From positions 2,418,001 through 2,482,000 of the forward strand of contig NZ_CP065800.1 of the NCBI RefSeq assembly GCF_023206215.1: 64,000 nt of DNA. The letters are read 5' to 3'. Below, in pieces: positions 17,601 to 26,298 of this stretch. The notes beneath the pieces were generated by a model that saw only the letters and a list, made by a program, of their open reading frames with translations, was not told the origin of the DNA and searched no databases. Position 1 is the first letter of the stretch. The number at the start of each line of letters is the position of its first letter. Source of the stretch: Butyrivibrio fibrisolvens. Its GTDB lineage: Bacteria; Bacillota; Clostridia; Lachnospirales; Lachnospiraceae. Position numbers and translations under genes: made by a program.

Positions 17601-18809
17601 ATGATAAGAAAGAATAAAATGATGAGAAAAAATGAAATGACAAGAAGAGCAGCATCTTGCGTACTTGCAGGTTTACTGCTGCTTACAGCTTGTGGGACTA
17701 CACCTAAAGAATTATCTGCCATAAGTAGTGGTGCTTCTAAATCTGATATTGTGGATGTTACAAATAGTACAGATGATGCCAATAGTGCAAATGGCGAATT
17801 GCCTGAAGCTTTGGCTATGGCTGATGATAAGGCACAACAGCCTTTTAGCTATACCCTTTGCTTTGCAGGAGATATTAACTTCGATGATACCTGGTCCAAT
17901 ATGGTCTATTATCATAACCATGGCGACAACATCTATAACTGCATTGATGAAGACTTTATAAATGAGATGAACGCCGCAGATATCATGTGGATCAATAACG
18001 AGTTCACCTATTCATATGGTGGAACGCCCATGCCCGGTAAGGCATATACCTTTAGGGCAGATCCTGATAATGTTAGTATACTAAGTCAGCTGGGAGTAGA
18101 TATAGTGGGTCTTGCCAATAATCATGTATATGACTATGGAGAAGAGGCTTTCCTTGATACGCTTGTAACACTTGATAATGCAGGTATCCCGTATGTGGGA
18201 GCAGGCCGCAATATAGACGAAGCATCAAGCCCTGTATATATGCAGCTTGGTGATCTGACGATAGCATATGTTGCTGCATCAAGAGCTGAGAAGAATAAGA
18301 TGACTCCGGAAGCAACTGCAACTACGCCAGGGATCCTTCGCTGCTATGATCCGGAGAAGTTTATCGCTGAGATTCAGGAGGCTTCTGAGAATGCAGACTT
18401 TGTAATAGCGCTTCCTCACTGGGGGACGGAGTACTCTACAACTTTAGAGAAGGCTCAGACATCAACTGCCCGTGAATATATAGATGCAGGCGCAGATGTT
18501 ATAATAGGCGCGCATTCTCACTGCCTTCAGGGTATGGAATACTATAACGGCGCGCTTGTAGCCTATTCTCTTGGCAATTACTGGTTCAATGAGAAGACCC
18601 TTGATACAATGCTCCTTGAAGTTGAGATATCCGGAACAGGCAGTACTATTGAGAGCGTGGAAGTGCAGATCATCCCCGGAACGCAGTCTGGATGGGTCAC
18701 AACAGCTGCTGATACTCCTGAAGAAAAAGAACGTATCTATACCTATATGGAGTCGATATCCATAGATGTTGAGGTGGATGAGAATGGATATGTTCATCCA
18801 TTGTCATAA
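17601..18809 (+). CDS. CapA-family lipoprotein (PGA capsule synthesis-like metallophosphoesterase)
   Basis: 402 residues with an N-terminal signal and lipobox LLLTACG (Cys near residue 32), so it is anchored outside the membrane. A Ser/Asp-rich linker leads to the CapA domain: FAGDINFDD, WINNEFTY, VGLANNHVYDYG, LPHWGTEY and IIGAHSHCLQG, the metal-ligand motifs of this calcineurin-like family. Homologues take part in polyglutamate capsule or cell-wall glycan processing, but no pgs/cap genes are near, so the substrate is unknown. Several ATGs crowd the start (17601, 17619, 17622) and none has a good Shine-Dalgarno site; the exact start is uncertain. Confidence 0.88.
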   Translation: MIRKNKMMRKNEMTRRAASCVLAGLLLLTACGTTPKELSAISSGASKSDIVDVTNSTDDANSANGELPEALAMADDKAQQPFSYTLCFAGDINFDDTWSNMVYYHNHGDNIYNCIDEDFINEMNAADIMWINNEFTYSYGGTPMPGKAYTFRADPDNVSILSQLGVDIVGLANNHVYDYGEEAFLDTLVTLDNAGIPYVGAGRNIDEASSPVYMQLGDLTIAYVAASRAEKNKMTPEATATTPGILRCYDPEKFIAEIQEASENADFVIALPHWGTEYSTTLEKAQTSTAREYIDAGADVIIGAHSHCLQGMEYYNGALVAYSLGNYWFNEKTLDTMLLEVEISGTGSTIESVEVQIIPGTQSGWVTTAADTPEEKERIYTYMESISIDVEVDENGYVHPLS

Positions 18810-18844
18810 TACCGGAAATCGCTATTTGGGGACTTGTGGAGAAA

Positions 18845-18896
18845 TAGTGTACTGGCTCATTTTTATTTGATCAAATGTGAACGAGTCAGCACACTA
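18845..18896 (+). repeat. 52-bp hairpin repeat E2 (family E)
   Basis: Second copy of the family E hairpin, 36 bases after the CapA-like gene. It differs from E1 at a few loop-proximal bases only (TTTATTTGATCAAATGTG versus TTATATTTAATCAAATATG). Confidence 0.8.
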
Positions 18897-19042
18897 GACA
18901 AGCATCTAGTATGGTGATATATTATATGTAGTAATGAAAACTACATCAGAAAGTAATCGAAAACTTTCATGCAAATTAATTTTACAAAATGTATCGCCAT
19001 AATATTGGTGTGATAATTCATAGTCGTAGGAGGGAGCAGAGT

Positions 19043-19300
19043 ATGACAACAAACGAGCTGAAAGAGTTTTTTAAGGAACATCTTGTACCTAAGAAACTTT
19101 ATAAGATTGGCGGAGAACACAAGAACCGCATCTGTATAGAACAGGTTTCTGACGGATGGGATGTGTTCTTTAAAGATAAGAAGCAGAAGATCGGCCTCAT
19201 GCACTTTGGCGATGAGAATTCTGCCTGCAATGTTATGATGAACGAGATCCGTAAGCTTATGGAATCTGTCTACGGGATCACATGGGCTAGAACAGTTTGA
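19043..19300 (+). CDS. Small protein of unknown function (85 aa)
   Basis: An 85-residue soluble protein: MTTNELKEFFKEHLVP, a central beta region with GWDVFFKDKKQKIGL, then a helix. The layout faintly recalls small immunity proteins of the Imm59 kind (Cys-Ile-Glu, Gly-Trp-Asp-Val-x-Phe, Gly-Leu), but this rests on a few residues and no toxin gene is adjacent. A strong AGGAGG precedes the ATG and a terminator follows, so it is a real single-gene unit. Confidence 0.8.
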   Translation: MTTNELKEFFKEHLVPKKLYKIGGEHKNRICIEQVSDGWDVFFKDKKQKIGLMHFGDENSACNVMMNEIRKLMESVYGITWARTV

Positions 19301-19322
19301 TATTCAATTGATTTCCGCATAA

Positions 19323-19361
19323 TAAAAAGGTTGCCTTATATAACGAGAAGGCAACCTTTTT
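19323..19361 (+). terminator. Intrinsic terminator
   Basis: AAAAGGTTGCCTT pairs with AAGGCAACCTTTTT. Works for the small gene ending at 19300. Confidence 0.9.
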
Positions 19362-19446
19362 ATTATGTGAGGACTATTAATTCCTTGAGGAGACCCAGAA
19401 GTCTGATTACTATGGGTGTTAGAGGGGGCTTTAGATTCATGCACCA

Positions 19447-19518
19447 TTAGATAGCACTGCGATCCAGCTTATAAACTTCTTCAAGGAAACTTTCGATTTT
19501 TCTGAGTAATTTTTTCAT
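19447..19518 (-). CDS. Candidate 23-aa amphipathic peptide
   Basis: A short reading frame starting MKKLLRKIESFLEEVYKLD and ending after four more residues. It has an excellent ribosome binding site on the minus strand (AAGGAGGAT, 9 bases before ATG). The peptide is a plausible amphipathic helix, net basic at the N-terminus. Upstream lie two direct repeats (19546-19572). It could be a signalling, toxic or leader peptide; no processing or export gene is nearby. Apart from this, the region 19362-19848 holds no recognisable gene. Confidence 0.45.
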   Translation of the reverse strand: MKKLLRKIESFLEEVYKLDRSAI

Positions 19519-19545
19519 GATCAAAATCCTCCTTTTTTATACATG

Positions 19546-19572
19546 GTAGTTACAACTTCAGTAGTTACAACT
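19546..19572. promoter_or_regulatory. Direct repeat GTAGTTACAACT x2, 15-bp period
   Basis: Two exact copies separated by TTC, about 30 bases upstream of the 23-aa frame. Each copy contains the near-palindrome AGTTacAACT. The spacing resembles paired binding sites of a dimeric regulator, such as LytTR types, but the sequence does not match a motif I know. Confidence 0.4.
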
Positions 19573-19848
19573 ATTAAAACTTCTCTTTACGATTTTATGA
19601 TAACATCAGCAGAAGCTATTGTATAATACATATATTAGTGGTATAGATATACTTATAAGGTATGGCTGGTACCTTGATGATGTATTATAGATTTATGATC
19701 AGATTACAAGAAAATGGGCTGATACACTACTAATAAAACCAAAGGTAAATCCATAGTTGTTGGGATTTTATGACAATGAAGAGATATTTGAGTTGATATT
19801 ACCAAGTTAAGCGGTAATATATATGATATTCTGATCGAGGGAGAATAT

Positions 19849-20733
19849 ATGGAACTTAGGCATATCAGATATTTTCTAACAGTAGTAGAAGAGGGAAGCT
19901 TTACTAAAGCGGCAGAGAAGCTCAGTATAGCTCAGCCTCCTTTAAGCCGCCAGATACGTGATCTGGAAGAAGAGCTTAACACCAGACTTTTTGTCCGTAA
20001 GGCAAGGGGACTTACCCTTACAGAATCCGGAGAGAAGTTCCTTCAATATGCGCGCAGGATAAGGCAATTAGCTGACCAGTCTGTTGAGGATATCATCAAC
20101 ATGCGAGACGGCTTAACAGGAAGGCTCTACCTTGCTACTGTAGAAGGGCGTGCTCCTAGCCTTATAGCGGAATGGATATCTGCTTTTAAAGATAAGAACC
20201 CGCTTGTTGAGTACGAAGTTTGGAATGGTAACTCTGATGATGTTATAAAAAGGGTCCTATCAGGACTTAATGAAGTTGGTATTATAACGCTTCCTTATGA
20301 TGAGGAAGGTCTTGATGGAAGACTTATATATGAAGAGCCCTGGGTTGCGATCATCCCAAAAGATCACCCTCTTGCAAAAGACAAGGGAGATACCATAGAA
20401 CTTAGAAAACTTGCGCCTTATGATCTTATCATACCCTCAAGGCGGTCTCGAAGGAAAGAAATAGAGAACTGGTTCGCGCCTCTTGGATGTGAACCTAAGA
20501 TAATCTGCAGGATGGCGCATATGCTAAATGCCTATGAACTTACAGCAAAAGGACTTGGAATAGCCATATACCCGGCATCCGCGGCAAGGTATGTGAATAA
20601 AGGAGTCGTGATAAAGAAGATAGTAGATCCGGATGTGACAGTTGGCTATGTCCTTGTCAAAAATGCCAATAGTGATCTGTCTATGGTCGCTAAACAGTTC
20701 TGGGATATGGTCATTGATTCCCAAGGAAAGTAG
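19849..20733 (+). CDS. LysR-family transcriptional regulator
   Basis: 294 residues: N-terminal winged helix-turn-helix MELRHIRYFLTVVEEGSFTK with the recognition region AQPPLSRQIRDLEEEL, then the two-lobed effector domain (about 90-290). The regulated gene and ligand are not evident: no divergent enzyme gene is beside it, only the 23-aa frame about 330 bp upstream on the other strand. SD GGGAG before the ATG. Confidence 0.95.
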   Translation: MELRHIRYFLTVVEEGSFTKAAEKLSIAQPPLSRQIRDLEEELNTRLFVRKARGLTLTESGEKFLQYARRIRQLADQSVEDIINMRDGLTGRLYLATVEGRAPSLIAEWISAFKDKNPLVEYEVWNGNSDDVIKRVLSGLNEVGIITLPYDEEGLDGRLIYEEPWVAIIPKDHPLAKDKGDTIELRKLAPYDLIIPSRRSRRKEIENWFAPLGCEPKIICRMAHMLNAYELTAKGLGIAIYPASAARYVNKGVVIKKIVDPDVTVGYVLVKNANSDLSMVAKQFWDMVIDSQGK

Positions 20734-20784
20734 TTAAGCTAAGAGCGGCTATGAATAACATATTGGTAAGAATAAAGGTTAAAA

Positions 20785-20913
20785 ATGTCAGAAAAGATCA
20801 AAATCTTTCTCGACAGCAACTTGCTGATAGATGTGGTATGTCAAACATTTAGAAGAAAAAAGACTCAATCATCAGAGGGGATGATTGAGTCTTTTGAAAT
20901 TCAATATCTATAA
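20785..20913 (+). pseudogene. Remnant of a PIN-domain protein
   Basis: A 42-residue frame whose first 20 residues, MSEKIKIFLDSNLLIDVVC, match the first strand and helix of PIN nucleases, including the first catalytic Asp (LDSNLLIDV). The frame then runs into a terminator hairpin and stops, so three quarters of the usual 130 residues are missing. Probably the decayed end of a VapC-like toxin gene; no antitoxin is left. Confidence 0.5.
20857..20895. terminator. Bidirectional terminator between lysR and rpsT
   Basis: AAAAGACTCAATCATC pairs perfectly with GATGATTGAGTCTTTT, giving T-runs in both directions. Serves the convergent genes on either side. Confidence 0.9.
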
Positions 20914-20918
20914 AGCTA

Positions 20919-21182
20919 TTAGTTCATCTTGTTAACAGCCTGAGCAAGACGAGAAACTTTACGAGAAGCTGTGTTCTTCTTGAATACGCCCTTAGACTCA
21001 GCCTTGTCGATAGCAGATGTAGCATTAACAAGAGCCTTAGCAGCCTCTTCCTTATTGCCAGCTTCGATAGCAGCTCTTACCTTCTTGATCTCTGTCTTAA
21101 CAGCAGACTTAACAGCCTGATTACGCTCTGCACGCTTTGCGCTTGTGATAACTCTCTTCTTGGCGGATTTGATATTAGCCAT
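20919..21182 (-). CDS. rpsT: 30S ribosomal protein S20
   Basis: 87 residues, [20 protein letters not shown]..., very basic, typical S20, which binds 16S rRNA early in small-subunit assembly. The start at 21182 is preceded by GGAGG on the minus strand; the longer open frame upstream is not coding. Its own promoter lies 100 bases upstream. Divergent from lepA, a common arrangement in Firmicutes. Confidence 0.98.
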   Translation of the reverse strand: MANIKSAKKRVITSAKRAERNQAVKSAVKTEIKKVRAAIEAGNKEEAAKALVNATSAIDKAESKGVFKKNTASRKVSRLAQAVNKMN

Positions 21183-21277
21183 AATTACCTCCGAATAATA
21201 TAATTCAATTATTGTTTTATTTATAGAGATGAACATCCAGACCGGACACGGACAGCGAATGCTCACATACGGGATAT

Positions 21278-21306
21278 AGTTTAGATTAATTTGAGCCTAA
21301 TGTCAA
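21278..21306 (-). promoter_or_regulatory. Promoter of rpsT
   Basis: On the minus strand: perfect TTGACA, exactly 17 bases, TAAACT. Leaves a 5' untranslated region of about 90 bases, where S20 autogenous control could act. Confidence 0.7.
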
Positions 21307-21396
21307 GTAAATTGAGGATTTTGCATGGAAATTTTGCTATATCCATGATATATTATAACGTAGCTATTAGGATTTACAACTAAACTTTATAGATTT

Positions 21397-21448
21397 GGTG
21401 CGATTGATTGCCTTGTCAATCCTTTATTTAAGGCATATCGAATGCACC
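21397..21448 (+). promoter_or_regulatory. Leader hairpin upstream of lepA
   Basis: GGTGC...GATtGCCTT pairs imperfectly with AAGGCatATC...GCACC, 50 bases before the lepA start. No T-run follows, so it is not a terminator; it may be a leader structure. Little else is visible between 21307 and 21500. Confidence 0.4.
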
Positions 21449-21500
21449 GCCTTAGTTGCAAACCTGCGATATTAATCTTATACATGAAGTGAGGAACTAA

Positions 21501-23318
21501 ATGTCTGCAATAGATCAAAGCAAAATCAGAAATTTCTGTATAGTGGCACATATCGACCATGGTAAATCCACTCTTGCAGATCGTCTTATAGAAAGAACCG
21601 GAGTACTGACTCAAAGAGAGATGAGCGCCCAGGTACTTGATAATATGGATATCGAAAGAGAGCGTGGCATCACTATAAAGAGCCAGGCTGTTCGTATGGT
21701 ATATAAGGCAAATGACGGAGAAGAGTACATCTTCAACATGATAGATACACCAGGTCATGTCGATTTTGGATATGAAGTAAGCAGATCACTTGCTGCCTGT
21801 GATGGTGCTGTACTGGTAGTAGATGCTACTCAGGGCGTAGAGGCTCAGACTCTTGCCAATGTGTATCTTGCACTTGATCATGATCTTGACGTATTCCCTG
21901 TTATCAACAAAATCGATCTTCCCAGTGCCCAGCCTCAGGAAGTTAAGGATGAGATAGAGGATATCATAGGTATAGAAGCTCAGGATGCGCCCCTTATCTC
22001 TGCTAAGAACGGCATAGGTATAGATGACGTCCTTGAAGCAGTAGTTCATAAGATCCCTGCTCCTTCAGGAGATCCTAAGGCTCCTCTTAAGTCTCTTATA
22101 TTCGATTCTGTATATGATCCCTACAGAGGCGTTATCGTATTTGTAAGGATCAAGGATGGTACTTTGAAAAAAGGCATGAAAGTTAAGTTCATGCAGACAG
22201 GTGCCGTAGAAGAGGTTGTAGAAGTAGGTTACTTTGGACCCGGACAGTTCATTCCTTGTGAGGAACTTTCTGCAGGTATGGTTGGCTATTTTACAGCATC
22301 TATCAAGAATATTCAGGATACACGTGTTGGTGATACAGTTACATCGGCTGATACGCCATGTGATGAGGCTCTTCCGGGATACAAACAGGTTATGCCTATG
22401 GTTTACTGCGGTATCTATCCGGCTGATTCTGCGAGATATCCTGAACTTCGTGATGCCCTTGAGAAGCTCCAGCTCAACGATGCATCTTTGTTCTATGAAC
22501 CGGAGACATCACAGGCTCTTGGATTTGGTTTTAGATGCGGATTCCTTGGACTTCTTCATCTTGAGGTTATTCAGGAGAGACTTGAAAGAGAATATGACCT
22601 TGACCTTGTAACAACAGCCCCCAGCGTTGTTTACAAGATATATAAGACAGACGGTACATCTTTTGACCTGACCAATCCTTCAAACCTCCCTGATCCTTCT
22701 GAGATAGATCATATCGAGGAACCCATTGTAAACGGCGAGATCATGGTGACAACCGAGTATATCGGATCTATCATGCAGCTGTGTCAGGAGAGAAGAGGTA
22801 AGTACCTTTCAACAGATTATGTAGAGCAGACAAGAGCGATCCTTAAATATGAGCTGCCACTTAACGAGATCATCTACGACTTCTTTGATGCACTTAAGTC
22901 AAGATCACGAGGCTATGCATCTTTTGACTATGAGATCAAAGGATATGAGCCATCAACACTTGTTAAGCTTGATATTCTTATAAACAAAGAAAATGTTGAT
23001 GCTTTAAGTTTTATCGTACACAAGGACGGAGCTTATGAAAGAGGCCGTAAGATGTGCGAGAAGCTAAAAGAAGAGATCCCGAGGCACCTGTTCGAGATTC
23101 CGATCCAGGCTGCAGTTGGCGGCAAAGTTATCGCAAGAGAGACCGTCAAGGCTATGCGTAAAGACGTACTTGCCAAGTGTTATGGTGGTGATATCTCCCG
23201 TAAGCGTAAACTCCTTGAGAAACAGAAGGAAGGTAAAAAGAAGATGCGTCAGGTTGGTAGCGTAGAGATACCTCAGAATGCATTTCTTAATGTTCTTAAA
23301 CTTGACGAGTCAAAATGA
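21501..23318 (+). CDS. lepA: Elongation factor 4 (LepA)
   Basis: A ribosome-binding GTPase that rescues or back-translocates stalled ribosomes and helps initiation or assembly. 605 residues, normal length. G1 [10 protein letters not shown]2 region [11 protein letters not shown]3 DTPGHVDF, G4 NKID, then EF-G-like domains II, III and V and the LepA-specific C-terminal domain ([19 protein letters not shown]). SD GTGAGG before the ATG. Followed by a terminator and repeat C3, then hemW: the lepA-hemW order is common in Firmicutes. Confidence 0.98.
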   Translation: MSAIDQSKIRNFCIVAHIDHGKSTLADRLIERTGVLTQREMSAQVLDNMDIERERGITIKSQAVRMVYKANDGEEYIFNMIDTPGHVDFGYEVSRSLAACDGAVLVVDATQGVEAQTLANVYLALDHDLDVFPVINKIDLPSAQPQEVKDEIEDIIGIEAQDAPLISAKNGIGIDDVLEAVVHKIPAPSGDPKAPLKSLIFDSVYDPYRGVIVFVRIKDGTLKKGMKVKFMQTGAVEEVVEVGYFGPGQFIPCEELSAGMVGYFTASIKNIQDTRVGDTVTSADTPCDEALPGYKQVMPMVYCGIYPADSARYPELRDALEKLQLNDASLFYEPETSQALGFGFRCGFLGLLHLEVIQERLEREYDLDLVTTAPSVVYKIYKTDGTSFDLTNPSNLPDPSEIDHIEEPIVNGEIMVTTEYIGSIMQLCQERRGKYLSTDYVEQTRAILKYELPLNEIIYDFFDALKSRSRGYASFDYEIKGYEPSTLVKLDILINKENVDALSFIVHKDGAYERGRKMCEKLKEEIPRHLFEIPIQAAVGGKVIARETVKAMRKDVLAKCYGGDISRKRKLLEKQKEGKKKMRQVGSVEIPQNAFLNVLKLDESK

Positions 23319-23325
23319 TAAAGTA

Positions 23326-23366
23326 GGATCAAAGGGTCATGGGATTTATGATCTTTTGATCCTTTT
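23326..23366 (+). terminator. Intrinsic terminator after lepA
   Basis: GGATCAAaGgGTCAT pairs with ATGATCttTTGATCC across a 7-base loop, followed by TTTT. Confidence 0.75.
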
Positions 23367-23370
23367 GACT

Positions 23371-23505
23371 ATGAACCATTAGCTGCTTGCTTTGCTCACG
23401 GCATGAGGTTAAGTTGAAAATGTTTCATTTTCAAATCCAAATTGATGGTGCGAGCCACATCAATTTGAACCATTAGCCGCTCGCTTTGCTCATGGCATGA
23501 GGTTA
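23371..23505 (+). repeat. Leader repeat C3 with partial copy (family C)
   Basis: A partial copy (23371-23412: ATGAACCATTAGCTGC... to CATGAGGTTA) followed at once by a full copy (23413-23505): TTGAAAATG/CATTTTCAA, ATTGATG/CATCAAT, GCC/GGC, ending CATGAGGTTA. The final GAGG lies six bases before the hemW start. The GTC/GAC base pairs of C2 are replaced by GCC/GGC here. Confidence 0.85.
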
Positions 23506-23508
23506 GAT

Positions 23509-24945
23509 ATGGATGATAATATAAAGCATGATCTAAATACTGATAATAATAAAAATATTTCAATTTATATACATATACCTTTTTGCGTCAGGAAGTGCAA
23601 TTATTGCGATTTTCTGTCTTTTCCTGCGGCTATAGATGTTCAGACAAGATATCTGGAAGCTCTTATAAAGGAGATAGAAAGAGGAGCAGCATGGCTGCAA
23701 GATAAGGGATATGCAGCGTATGTAAAAAGCATATTCCTTGGAGGAGGCACACCGTCATCGGTAGATCCTAAATGGATAGTAAAGATCCTTGATGCTGTCA
23801 GAAGAAACTATGACGTGGCTGCAGACGCAGAGATCACTATGGAGATGAATCCAGGTACTGCCACGCCTGAAAGCCTTTCTGTATATAAAAAAGCCGGGAT
23901 AAACAGGCTCAGCATTGGTTGCCAGTCTCTAAATGATGACGAACTAAAGGAACTTGGAAGGATACATGATGCAAAGACCTTCTATGAGACCTTTAGTGCT
24001 GCCAGAGAAGCAGGTTTTGATAATATAAACGTTGACCTTATGAGCGCTCTCCCCGGGCAGAGCGTTAGGTCTTATACAGATACCCTTAAAGGGATCATAG
24101 AGCTTAGACCTGAGCATATATCAGCCTATAGCCTTATCATTGAAGAGGGTACGCCTTTTTATGACAAGTATAAGGACGTAATAGATAGAGATCGGTATGA
24201 CATAGAAGATGAGCTTGTTAAAGAAGGCGTTGTACTAAAGAACCCTTGTGAGGATGATAAAGAAGCAGAGGGAAAAGAAATTGGTAAAGTGCGTTTGGTA
24301 AAGCCTCTTCCCACGGAAGAAGAAGAGCGCAAGATGTACGAAGAAACTATAGATATCCTTACCAAAAACGGATATCACAGATACGAAGTGTCTAACTATG
24401 CAAGAGATGATGGTGACTACGAATGTTATCACAACAAGGCATACTGGAAGAGGGCGGATTATCTGGGATTTGGCATTGGAGCTGCAGGTATGGTAGATGA
24501 TGAGCGCTTTACCAATACAGATGATATTAATACCTATTGTAAATATTGGGAGGGTATAGATATATGTTATCCTCCCTCAGATGATACGGATAATACTGAT
24601 ACAGATAATGATGATACAGATAATACTGATACAGATAATACCGATGCTGCTGAAATAAAAATATCATCCAAATACAGTACAAGGCCATTGCTAGAGCATG
24701 ATAAGCTAAGCATCAAAGCCTGCATGGAAGAAACTATGTTCCTTGGCCTTAGAATGGATGAGGGCGTAGCTGTTTCGGATTTTGAACGCAAATTTGGAAG
24801 ACCGATTGATGCGGTGTATGGAAATACGCTTGATAAGCTGACCAAGGAAGGTCTTGTAAAAACTTATGATGGCTATATAAAACTTACAGAAAAAGGTCTT
24901 GAAGTCAGTAATGCTGTCTTATCAGAGTTTTTACTGGACGATTAA
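23509..24945 (+). CDS. hemW: HemW-type radical SAM protein
   Basis: A radical SAM protein related to oxygen-independent coproporphyrinogen oxidase; HemW members bind heme and act as heme chaperones. 478 residues, about 100 longer than usual. The CX3CX2C cluster motif CVRKCNYC, followed by DF, and the SAM motif GGGTPS are intact. Two insertions explain the extra length: an acidic/basic one around 230-270 and a Asp-Thr-Asn repeat around 360-385. The start at 23509 uses the GAGG of repeat C3. hrcA-dnaK genes, which often follow, are absent here. Confidence 0.93.
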   Translation: MDDNIKHDLNTDNNKNISIYIHIPFCVRKCNYCDFLSFPAAIDVQTRYLEALIKEIERGAAWLQDKGYAAYVKSIFLGGGTPSSVDPKWIVKILDAVRRNYDVAADAEITMEMNPGTATPESLSVYKKAGINRLSIGCQSLNDDELKELGRIHDAKTFYETFSAAREAGFDNINVDLMSALPGQSVRSYTDTLKGIIELRPEHISAYSLIIEEGTPFYDKYKDVIDRDRYDIEDELVKEGVVLKNPCEDDKEAEGKEIGKVRLVKPLPTEEEERKMYEETIDILTKNGYHRYEVSNYARDDGDYECYHNKAYWKRADYLGFGIGAAGMVDDERFTNTDDINTYCKYWEGIDICYPPSDDTDNTDTDNDDTDNTDTDNTDAAEIKISSKYSTRPLLEHDKLSIKACMEETMFLGLRMDEGVAVSDFERKFGRPIDAVYGNTLDKLTKEGLVKTYDGYIKLTEKGLEVSNAVLSEFLLDD

Positions 24946-24955
24946 ACTTTTGGTA

Positions 24956-24996
24956 TATACAGTGGAAATTGCTAAGGATTTCCACTGTATTTTTTA
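24956..24996 (+). terminator. Intrinsic terminator after hemW
   Basis: ATACAGTGGAAAT pairs with ATTTCCACTGTAT across an 8-base loop, followed by TTTTT. Confidence 0.9.
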
Positions 24997-25049
24997 TGTG
25001 TATTTTTTCAAAACATATGGGTTTCAATAATACGAGAGGTGGTTGGAAG

Positions 25050-25190
25050 ATGAAAAGAGTTTTTGACAAAGATACTGACAATAGCAATTAGCGCAGGGCT
25101 TATATTTCATCCGGTCATCGTATATGCAGATGAACCTGTTATACGTCTATGGCGTTCTATGGCGTTCTATGGCAATAACATTCAGCAGCC
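25050..25190 (+). pseudogene. Frameshifted 5' remnant of a secreted protein gene
   Basis: A good ribosome binding site (GAGAGGTGG) precedes ATG 25050, but that frame stops after 13 codons. Shifting by one base at the T-run (25059-25063) restores a signal peptide: MKRVF, then TKILTIAISAGLIF, ending YADEP. The frame then meets a direct repeat (GGCGTTCTAT twice) and the 3' end of the opposite-strand lipoprotein gene. Looks like a gene broken by slippage and truncation. Confidence 0.5.
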
Positions 25191-25991
25191 TCATTCAAAT
25201 AAAGATTCATCTATTTCTGCGGCTCTCATATCTTCAACAGGGGCTGCCTGGTACAAATTCATATATTCTTCGTATTCTGCCATAGTTATAGCAGTATCAT
25301 TATATGAGAACTGAGCGTTTTCATCATAAGTATCGCTTTCAGAATCTTCATAGAAGGCAGAAAGTGAGATAAGTTCAACTACATCACCATTCTCATCATA
25401 TCTTATAAGGGTTAGAACCTGTCTTCCGGCATGAAGGAAGTCGCTATGGGCTACATAGGTGTGGCCTTCACCGGTATAGACTGAACATGCATCAGCAGTT
25501 CCATCTCCGTAATCAAGAAGGACGAGTTCACCATCTCTGACATCATATATATCGAAGCCATAATAAAAGGTTGAGATGAGAAGCTCATCTTCACCGTCTT
25601 CATCAACGTCATAGTAATATCCGGCAGGAGTCAGCTCGAAGTCTTCTTTAAGATAAGTGTACCTGTCTGAAAAAAGCTGTCCGTTAAATTCAAGTTCATT
25701 ATCTAAAAACTGCTGGTAGATAGCCTGGGGATCGGCTTTGTCACCTGTAGAATCTTCGGAAACGTCATCACTCACTTCGGTAGTTGATGCTTCTTGATCA
25801 GTTACATCAGACTCAGAATCAACATCGGCGTTAGAACTGTCATTAGCATTGCTTGCCTGTGAAGTTTTGGTATCTGTAGTTTCTGCATTTTCAGTAGTAT
25901 CTTTGGCAGTATTGCTACATCCGTAAGTTGTCATTACAGCACCTAAGCTTATGGTTAGTAGCAGGGATTTGATAATTATTTGCTTTTTCAT
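25191..25991 (-). CDS. Putative lipoprotein of unknown function
   Basis: 266 residues. The N-terminus MKKQIIIKSLLLTISLGA with a lipobox-like TTYGCS (Cys about 26) marks a lipoprotein. Residues 28-90 are a Thr/Ser/Asp/Glu linker. The globular part has a YYYDVDEDGEDELLI segment, which resembles an EF-hand or dockerin-like calcium loop (DxDxDGxxEL) common in surface proteins. Start chosen by GAGGT before ATG at 25991; the longer open frame upstream lacks a site. Monocistronic. Function unknown. Confidence 0.85.
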   Translation of the reverse strand: MKKQIIIKSLLLTISLGAVMTTYGCSNTAKDTTENAETTDTKTSQASNANDSSNADVDSESDVTDQEASTTEVSDDVSEDSTGDKADPQAIYQQFLDNELEFNGQLFSDRYTYLKEDFELTPAGYYYDVDEDGEDELLISTFYYGFDIYDVRDGELVLLDYGDGTADACSVYTGEGHTYVAHSDFLHAGRQVLTLIRYDENGDVVELISLSAFYEDSESDTYDENAQFSYNDTAITMAEYEEYMNLYQAAPVEDMRAAEIDESLFE

Positions 25992-26166
25992 AATAAACCT
26001 CACTTTGTAGATGAGCAATATAGTTTTTGTCTCCGTATGTATATTATAAGTTGACGGTAAAACATATACAAGTTGTAATTGGACAATCACTAGTGTTTCG
26101 AATTATATACTCACCGTTGCACTTGCCAAATAAACACTACATTTTGAGCAATATGCTAAAACTTCA

Positions 26167-26217
26167 ACTTGGACAAGCAGCATTCCCAAAGCCTTTGGGG
26201 ATGCTGTTCGTCCGAGT
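26167..26217 (+). repeat. Short hairpin related to family G arms
   Basis: ACTTGGACaAGCAGCATtCCCAAAG can pair with TTTGGGgATGCTGttCGTCCGAGT across a two-base loop. The outer motif resembles the ends of G1 and G4 (ACTTGGACGG, GGCATTCCCAAAG), so it looks like an element with the whole core lost. A single arm-like fragment (GCACTTGCCAAATA) lies just upstream near 26118. Confidence 0.55.
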
Positions 26218-26298
26218 GTATGTATTAGCTATGGTAAATAATCTGTGTAAACGATATAATGATAATGTCGCGATTGTTATTTCTATGGAGGTATTGAT

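Noticed and set aside
21183..21266. Longer rpsT start giving an N-terminal extension
   Set aside because: S20 begins [10 protein letters not shown] throughout bacteria, and the GGAGG site fits only the start at 21182.
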